From an uncultured Pseudomonadota bacterium (GTDB taxonomy: Bacteria > Myxococcota_A > UBA796 > UBA9615), in the NCBI GenBank assembly GCA_937907595.1, contig CALCXL010000670.1:1-11088 (forward strand): a stretch of 11,088 nucleotides of DNA, written 5' to 3'. The position numbers and the translations under genes are program-made. Positions 7,574-11,088 of the stretch are shown piece by piece. Each line of letters starts with the position of its first letter. The first letter of the stretch is position 1. The notes beneath the pieces are model-generated. The model did not search any database, was not told the DNA's origin, and was given only the letters and a program-made list of their open reading frames with translations.

Positions 7574-8787
7574 CGCGCCACCCGCTCCACGATCCACTGC
7601 AGGCGGCGCTCCAGGTCCTCCAGATCAGGCAGGAACCAGGCCCGCCCCGGGGGCAGATCGCGGCGCAGCAGGCCTTCTGCCGTCGCCTGGAAGTGCCGCT
7701 GGTACCAGCGGTTGGTGGAGCGCACCCCGTCGGCCTCCAGGGGCAGCAGGCCCCAGGGCAGGTTGATCACCGCGTCGTAGCCTTGCGCGTGCGCCAGCAA
7801 GCGGGGCACCAGGTCCTCGCAGAAGGCGACGTCGTAGCTGTGGAACAGCAGGCAGAAGGCGGCGAAGTCCACGGCGCTGCGGTCCGCCACGAAGCCCCCG
7901 AACTCGATGTGCGCCCGCTCCTCTGCGGCCTGCTGCTCCCGCCAGAGCTCCAGGATCAGCGCGCGGTGCTGCTCGGGGCGCAGGTCGTGCACCACCAGCC
8001 CCTCCTCCAGTCGCCGCCGCATGCCCTCCTCCAGGAAGGGCACGTCCATCGCCGCCGCCAGCCGCCGCCCCAGGGTGCTCTTGCCGGTGCCTGCGCTGCC
8101 GCTCAGGGCCAGCCGCCGCCCCACCCGGCGCACCGACTGCGACTGGTACTGCTCGGCCCCGCGGCTGGCGACGGGGAGCTGCCCCAGGGACTGCAGCACC
8201 GCGCCGGCCTCGGCCAGCAGGACGTGGGAGTGGCTGCCGTGGGCCGGGGCGAAGCGCAGCGCCTCCGTCATGGGCAGGCCCAGGAATCGGCAGAGCAGGC
8301 TGCGTACCACGCCGGCGTGCCCCACCAGGATCCACCGGCCGCCCTCCAGCCGGGGCCACTGCTCGTCCCACCAGGCCCCCACCCGCGCCGACACGTCGGC
8401 CAGGCTCTCGCCGCCCGGAGGCCGCGCTCCCACGTAGTCGTCCCAATAGTCGTTGACGTCGACCTGGTGGGCCGCCTGCAGATCGTCCCAGGCCTGGCCC
8501 TCCCACGCGCCCATGTCCTGCTCGCGCAGCGCGGCGCTCATGTGCAGGGGCACGCCCAACGACTCGGCCAGGGGCTCGGCCAGGGCCCGGCAGCGCTGCA
8601 GGTCCGACGACAGGATCCCGCTCGGCCGCGGCAAGGCCTGCTCCACGAAGGCCTCCAGCGCCTCCGACTCGGCCCGCCCCACGGCGCTCAGCGGCAGGTC
8701 CGACGCCCCGTAGGCGATGCGCCGCGGCCCCGTGTCCACCCGCCCGTGCCGCAGCAGGTGCAGGTGGGTGACGACGTGGCTGACCAT
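7570..8787 (-). CDS. Histidine phosphatase fused to AAA_28/NadR-like P-loop kinase domain
   Basis: A 405-residue two-domain enzyme. The N-terminal half (about 5-210) is a histidine phosphatase (phosphoglycerate mutase/CobC superfamily): LLRHG with catalytic H14, SSDLQRC with R65, E89 (REQDMGAWEG) as likely general acid, and VGHAGVVR with H157. The C-terminal half (about 222-405) is a P-loop domain: Walker A GSAGTGKS (230-237), VADRSAVDFAAF (D302, R303), and a late INLPWGLLPLEADGVRSTNRWYQ segment with DGVR at 353-356. This arrangement matches the AAA_28 family that includes the NadR nicotinamide-riboside kinase domain. The substrate is unknown; a phosphorylated metabolite handled by both activities is an inference. 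ATG 8787 is chosen because AGGA lies just upstream and the phosphatase motif follows closely; ATG 8817 would add 10 residues. It is 60 bp (or 30) downstream of the iron-sulfur gene and overlaps the next gene by GTGA. Confidence 0.85.
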   Translation of the reverse strand: MVSHVVTHLHLLRHGRVDTGPRRIAYGASDLPLSAVGRAESEALEAFVEQALPRPSGILSSDLQRCRALAEPLAESLGVPLHMSAALREQDMGAWEGQAWDDLQAAHQVDVNDYWDDYVGARPPGGESLADVSARVGAWWDEQWPRLEGGRWILVGHAGVVRSLLCRFLGLPMTEALRFAPAHGSHSHVLLAEAGAVLQSLGQLPVASRGAEQYQSQSVRRVGRRLALSGSAGTGKSTLGRRLAAAMDVPFLEEGMRRRLEEGLVVHDLRPEQHRALILELWREQQAAEERAHIEFGGFVADRSAVDFAAFCLLFHSYDVAFCEDLVPRLLAHAQGYDAVINLPWGLLPLEADGVRSTNRWYQRHFQATAEGLLRRDLPPGRAWFLPDLEDLERRLQWIVERVAR

Positions 8788-8820
8788 CGCGTCCTGGGTG
8801 GTGCGCTGGAAGCTCATGGG

Positions 8821-8850
8821 CGGTCGCTCATTGCGGTGGCCGGTCGCTCA
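8821..8850. repeat. Short direct repeat at the operon junction
   Basis: CGGTCGCTCA occurs at 8821-8830 and 8841-8850. The second copy contains the stop codon (8848-8850) of the iron-sulfur gene. A small duplication in the junction between the first two operon genes is the simplest reading; no function is evident. Confidence 0.5.
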
Positions 8851-9603
8851 GGACCGGCTCCACTCGGGGGGCGCGGACGCCGACGTCGCCAGCGCGCGCC
8901 GCAGCATGGGGGTGGAGAATCGGTGGTGGTGGCCCTGCTGCTCGGCCGGGTAGCGGTGCTCGGCCCCGATCGGACACGCCGCGCGCGACGCACACGCGCT
9001 CACGCACGAGGCGCCCTCCCGATCCCGTTCGCCCAGGCACAGGCCCAGGTCCACCCCGGCGGGCCCGCCCACCGCGCCCACCGGGCACGCGGAGATGCAG
9101 GGCCGATCCGCGCAGGCGTCGCAGGGGGAGGGGGCCACAGGCTCCCGCAGGGGCTCCAGGGCGACGTCCAGCAGCAGCACCCCCCGGTAGGCGAACCAGA
9201 GCCCGAAGCGCGGGTGGATGCCCAGGCCCAGGGGCGAGCGGTGCGACCAGCCGGCCAGCTCGCCCAACCGCGTCACCGGCAGGGTCGCCCCCGCGTCGGC
9301 CGCCGGCCAGAGCAGGGTCGTGGCGACGTCGGGCTCCAGGTCGTCGCAGAAGTCGAACAGCGCATCCTCGCAGTACTCGTCCACGGGATCGGCGGGTCCG
9401 AAGGCGCGGGCCGCGGTCATCGACTGCCACAGCGTGGCGCCGGCCGAGCCCACCAGGACCAGCGAAGGCCAGGCCTCGGCCAGCTCCGCCAGCTTCGGCG
9501 CCACGGTGGCGGCCTCGGCGGTGGGCAGGATGGCGTGCAGGCCCAGCCCCCGGGAGCGGAGGGTGGCCAGGCCGTGGTCCAGGCGAGAAGCAGGGCTGCG
9601 CAT
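8848..9603 (-). CDS. CblC/MMACHC-like iron-sulfur protein
   Basis: A 251-residue soluble protein, first gene of the minus-strand operon. Its core carries DPVDEYC (72-78), LGIHPRFGLWFAYRGVLLL (127-145) and, near the end, RYPAEQ...FSTPMLRRAL (217-238). These resemble the conserved parts of the vertebrate cobalamin-processing protein MMACHC/CblC as I recall it (IHPRFGxWFAxRGVxLL; RYSEEQ...FSTPPAQRLAL). Unlike MMACHC it has a ferredoxin-like cysteine block between these motifs: C161-x2-C164-x4-C169-x3-C173-P, then C189, C200-x3-C204-x5-C210-P, enough for two [4Fe-4S] clusters. A corrinoid-binding nitroreductase-like fold followed by two clusters is the plan of reductive dehalogenases and epoxyqueuosine reductase, so this may be a small B12-dependent or B12-reducing enzyme. 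ATG 9603 is taken; the frame runs open to 9774, but that stretch lacks family features. The best-supported part is the Fe-S block; the cobalamin link is from motif resemblance. Confidence 0.8.
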   Translation of the reverse strand: MRSPASRLDHGLATLRSRGLGLHAILPTAEAATVAPKLAELAEAWPSLVLVGSAGATLWQSMTAARAFGPADPVDEYCEDALFDFCDDLEPDVATTLLWPAADAGATLPVTRLGELAGWSHRSPLGLGIHPRFGLWFAYRGVLLLDVALEPLREPVAPSPCDACADRPCISACPVGAVGGPAGVDLGLCLGERDREGASCVSACASRAACPIGAEHRYPAEQQGHHHRFSTPMLRRALATSASAPPEWSRS

Positions 9604-9654
9604 CGCCGCAGTGTAGTGGGACCGCCCTCGGTTTTGATGTCGGAGCAGGCCTGA

Positions 9655-9682
9655 TTGACTTTCCCTGTGATCTTCGTACATT
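9655..9682 (+). promoter_or_regulatory. Candidate sigma70-type promoter for the RNA unit
   Basis: TTGACT (9655-9660) and TACATT (9677-9682) are separated by 16 bases, matching the -35 and -10 consensus at 5/6 and 4/6. Transcription would start near 9689, about 245 bases before boxA. No better pair is apparent nearer to boxA. The TTGACA inside boxA (9939-9944) has no matching -10 downstream. Confidence 0.4.
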
Positions 9683-9752
9683 GCGCCGATCTCCGGCACT
9701 GGCTGCGCTGTCCACAGGTCCTTGCTGGCCGCAAAGCAGCCCAAAATCCCGG

Positions 9753-9870
9753 CGATCTTTCCCGAACCGCGCAATCAGGTTTCGATCCGCTTCCCCCCCA
9801 GCAGGGAAGTCAAAGATCGAAATCGTGAAGATCGCCAGGATCCAATGGCTTTTCCGGACACGCGATCTTT
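9753..9870. repeat. Repeated CGATCTTT motif in both orientations
   Basis: CGATCTTT occurs at 9753-9760 and 9863-9870, with its reverse complement AAAGATCG at 9812-9819. The shorter core GATCTT/AAGATC is also present at 9669-9674 and 9828-9833. Five copies in 200 bp between divergent units could be regulator sites; they may also reflect composition. Confidence 0.45.
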
Positions 9871-9878
9871 CAGCGGAT

Positions 9879-9902
9879 CCCCCCCTTTTCGAAGTGGGGG
9901 GG
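9879..9902 (+). other. C-run/G-run hairpin with UUCG loop upstream of boxA
   Basis: Seven C (9879-9885) and seven G (9896-9902) flank TTTTCGAAGT. Pairing CTT with AAG and C with G (one bulged T) gives a stable stem closed by a UUCG loop. It ends 30 bases before boxA. In rRNA leaders a boxB hairpin precedes boxA, so this could be an equivalent leader element; that role is inferred from position only. Confidence 0.45.
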
Positions 9903-9932
9903 CCCCCGTAGTGTCTCCCCACAACGAGCTGC

Positions 9933-9948
9933 TGCTCTTTGACAATTT
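9933..9948 (+). promoter_or_regulatory. boxA antitermination element (rRNA-operon type)
   Basis: TGCTCTTTGACAATTT matches the E. coli rrn leader boxA as I know it (TGCTCTTTAACAATTT) at 15 of 16 positions. In RNA, boxA binds NusB-NusE (S10) and makes polymerase resistant to Rho on long untranslated transcripts such as rRNA and some CRISPR arrays. No 16S rRNA follows here; the structured RNA begins about 10 bases downstream. An element that protects untranslated RNA in front of a long geneless stretch strongly supports a non-coding product. Confidence 0.8.
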
Positions 9949-9959
9949 GGACGCGTGAC

Positions 9960-10046
9960 GGGGCTGTCGAGCCTTTCCCCTCCGGGCAACCGGCTGGAAA
10001 GTGTGAACCAGTCCCACAAGAGAAAGCCCAGGAGGGGACGAGCCCC
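9960..10046 (+). other. 5' domain of the structured RNA
   Basis: GGGGCT (9960-9965) pairs with AGCCCC (10041-10046). Inside, 9976-9987 (TCCCCTCCGGGC) pairs with 10026-10038 through 12 base pairs with a single bulged A at 10030. A further CTGG (9994-9997)/CCAG (10008-10011) stem lies within. This is the longest near-perfect helix in the region and makes a compact 87-nt domain at the start of the RNA. Confidence 0.75.
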
Positions 10047-10092
10047 AGCGGAAGGGAAACTGAAAGCTGGCGGAGACGGTCGACCCAATCGA

Positions 10093-10830
10093 GCAAACCC
10101 CTGGAGGCCCAGCGTGCCGCCACGAACCTTCGGGTTCCCCGCTGTCGGCGGGAGGCGAGACGGGAAAGGTCATGAGGTGGATGACGGAGCTGGTGACAGC
10201 GCCGTCCTCGACGGGACGGGAAGACCCCTGAAGGGCAGCAAACCCCATGAGTGTGTGCCGGCGGAGACGTCGGCAGGGTGCAGAGCGGAGCAAGCCGCCG
10301 AGGTCGTGTGAAACGGCGAGGGTGGAACGAAGCGGGTGAAGCAAACCCGCGGCGCTCGGAGCAGGAGTCGGTGGTCGCTTGCGGCGGCCGGCAAGAGCGA
10401 CGAGTGAAAAGGTGGACGCTTTGTGCTGGGAGCGCTGAAGGGGCGAAGAGACCTCAAGAGAGGCAGTCCGGTTGACCGAGTCCCCCGACAGGGAGGAGGC
10501 GACGCCGGGCCGAGCGATGGGAAGACGAACCCTGAGGAAGGGTCCGAAGTCCATGAGGGGAGTACCCGCGGTTTTGGAAACAGAGCCGAAGGGGTCGTGA
10601 GGGAAGACGACGAAGGTGGAGTCGAGAGGCTGAACACCACGGTCGATGCAACAAACTGATGAGTTGCTACCTGCGACCCTGCATACCCTGCAGGACCTGG
10701 ACAACTTCGAGAGGGTGGCGCCAGCGGCGTGAGCTGCAGGCGCAGGACCCAGGAAAGCCGGTTCACCACCGGCGCGGTGTGAAACGCAGGTCGCTTCGGC
10801 GGTCTGAAGGAAGCATCGCCTCGCAAACCT
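10093..10830 (+). repeat. Recurring GCAAACC and GTGTGAA motifs within the RNA
   Basis: GCAAACCC occurs at 10093-10100, 10238-10245 and 10341-10348, and GCAAACCT at 10823-10830. Three of the four are preceded by GAAG-type strings (10230-10234, 10338-10341, 10805-10809). GTGTGAAACG occurs at 10306-10315 and 10777-10786, with GTGTGAACC at 10001-10009. Such recurrence on one strand only suggests repeated structural modules or tertiary-contact motifs within the RNA. Confidence 0.55.
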
Positions 10831-11016
10831 CTGAAGAGGCGCAGTCACGACCCTTGAGAACGGAACCGCGGGCAGAGCGGACCGGGAGACACGGGGCAGG
10901 CAGCCGCCGAGGTGGCTGATGCAGCGTCCAGATCCGAGTGACGTCGACCCTTCGGGGCCGACGGGGCCGGGCCCGCTTGCGGGACTCGACCAGGAACAGC
11001 AGCAGATACAAGAATG

Positions 11017-11044
11017 GCCAGTGTCCCTCGGGATGCTGGCTTTT
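11017..11044 (+). terminator. Intrinsic terminator of the structured RNA
   Basis: 11017-11026 pairs with 11031-11040 in a continuous 10-bp stem (two G-U pairs) closed by a CUCG loop, followed directly by TTTT (11041-11044). An A-rich stretch (ACAAGAA) precedes it. This is a good plus-strand Rho-independent terminator and marks the likely 3' end of the RNA. Confidence 0.75.
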
Positions 11045-11055
11045 CGGGTTCTGGG

Positions 11056-11088
11056 GCCGGCCTCCTTCGCGGGGGGCCGGCTCTTCGT
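11056..11088 (+). terminator. Second, tandem terminator hairpin
   Basis: GCCGGCC (11056-11062) pairs with GGCCGGC (11075-11081); the stem can extend through TCC/GGGG toward a TTCGCG loop. It is followed by TCTTCGT at the window end, a pyrimidine-rich tail that may continue. It acts as a back-up stop 12 bases beyond the first terminator. Confidence 0.55.

Larger units (their letters stand above)
9604..9932. other. Intergenic region between divergent transcription units
   Basis: This 329-bp stretch separates the minus-strand operon from the boxA/RNA unit and is visibly less GC-rich than the genes. It contains a sigma70-like element, a cluster of GATCTT/AAGATC motifs and a C/G-run hairpin (listed separately). 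On the minus strand, TACACT lies 6 bases before ATG 9603 and could act as a -10 box giving an almost leaderless transcript of the iron-sulfur gene. I see no protein gene here. Confidence 0.6.
9949..11044 (+). ncRNA. Large structured non-coding RNA (about 1.1 kb), class unknown
   Basis: No frame here reads as a plausible protein, while the plus strand folds densely. Clear helices: 9960-9965/10041-10046; 9976-9987 with 10026-10038 (12 bp, one bulge); 10124-10137 (UUCG loop) inside 10117-10121/10147-10151; 10183-10206 (GUGA tetraloop); 10256-10275 (8 bp, GAGA tetraloop); 10332-10350 (6 bp); 10378-10382/10391-10395; 10529-10543 (5 bp); 10678-10694 (6 bp); 10718-10722/10739-10743 enclosing 10722-10725/10733-10736 (the base at 10722 can join only one); 10757-10773 (6 bp); 10792-10801 (UUCG); 10817-10822/10836-10841; 10901-10918; 10942-10963 (UUCG, one mismatch). 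Loops are purine-rich. The unit starts at a boxA and ends at tandem terminators, so it is probably transcribed alone. It is not 16S or 23S rRNA, tmRNA or RNase P RNA by their conserved strings. Partial likeness to group IIC intron domain I is noted separately. The exact 5' end is unknown. Confidence 0.78.

Noticed and set aside
7693..9654. A 653-residue plus-strand open frame over the minus-strand operon
   Set aside because: Low-complexity Gln/Arg/Gly/His translation antisense to motif-bearing genes; no start signal or recognisable domain.
9604..9774. N-terminal extension of the iron-sulfur protein to 9774
   Set aside because: The added 57 residues show no family similarity and cover the probable promoter region; the ATG at 9603 sits at the natural domain start.
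9939..9967. TTGACA within boxA as a -35 promoter element
   Set aside because: No -10-like hexamer occurs 15-19 bases downstream, and the match is fully explained by the boxA sequence.
10093..10348. CRISPR-like array from recurring GCAAACCC
   Set aside because: The repeat unit is only 8 bases with unequal spacing (145 and 103), and the intervening sequence is structured, not spacer-like.
10647..10733. A 28-codon frame starting ATGCAACAAACTGATGAG that could be the start of a maturase
   Set aside because: It stops at 10731-10733, carries no reverse-transcriptase motif, and overlaps the hairpins at 10678-10694 and 10718-10743.
9775..10848. A 357-residue minus-strand open frame (and a 218-residue one at 10170-10826) across the RNA region
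   Set aside because: Ser/Pro/Arg/Leu-rich with no domain, and it is the complement of sequence that folds into many hairpins on the plus strand; these look like antisense shadows of a structured RNA.
9949..11044. A 16S rRNA, RNase P RNA or tmRNA
   Set aside because: Their conserved strings are absent (for example the 16S AGAGTTTGAT start and GTGCCAGC block, and the RNase P GAGGAAAGTCC block). Short resemblances such as GTGAAAAGG at 10404-10412 are not supported by context.

Overview
The window is GC-rich DNA with strongly GC-ending codons. The gene content (FadL-type outer-membrane protein, PAS-GGDEF-EAL protein, HrpB-type helicase, rrn-style boxA) points to a Gram-negative bacterium, possibly a myxobacterial or other deltaproteobacterial-type lineage. 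That placement is inference from base composition and families only.

Layout. 18-1670 (+) encodes a FadL/OmpP1-type outer-membrane transporter. 1867-2492 (+) is a two-gene VapBC-type toxin-antitoxin module with a GTGA overlap and an inverted repeat just upstream that is a likely autoregulatory operator. 2493-2762 is a non-coding gap rich in GATC sites. 2763-4829 (+) encodes a PAS-PAS-GGDEF-EAL protein whose GGDEF signature is degenerate (SADEF) but whose RxxD site and EAL catalytic residues are intact, so it is probably a c-di-GMP phosphodiesterase. 4878-7205 (+) encodes an HrpB-type DEAH-box helicase. A perfect 20-bp palindrome separates it from a convergent three-gene minus-strand operon.

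The minus-strand operon, read from 9603 down to 7250, encodes: (i) a small iron-sulfur protein whose core resembles the cobalamin-processing protein MMACHC/CblC; (ii) a histidine phosphatase fused to a NadR/AAA_28-like P-loop domain; (iii) a small two-helix membrane protein of CD225 type. The last two overlap by GTGA. A corrinoid or nucleotide-related salvage or redox role is plausible but unproven.

The most unusual region is 9604-11088. It contains no convincing gene. It has an almost perfect rRNA-operon-type boxA antitermination element (9933-9948), about 1.1 kb of densely folded RNA-like sequence (perfect hairpins, GNRA and UUCG tetraloops, repeated GCAAACC and GTGTGAA motifs), and then two hairpin terminators in tandem (11017-11044 and 11056-11088). 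I read this as an independently transcribed, large structured non-coding RNA of unknown class. A short stretch recalls domain I of group IIC introns, but no domain V and no intron-encoded protein are visible in the window.
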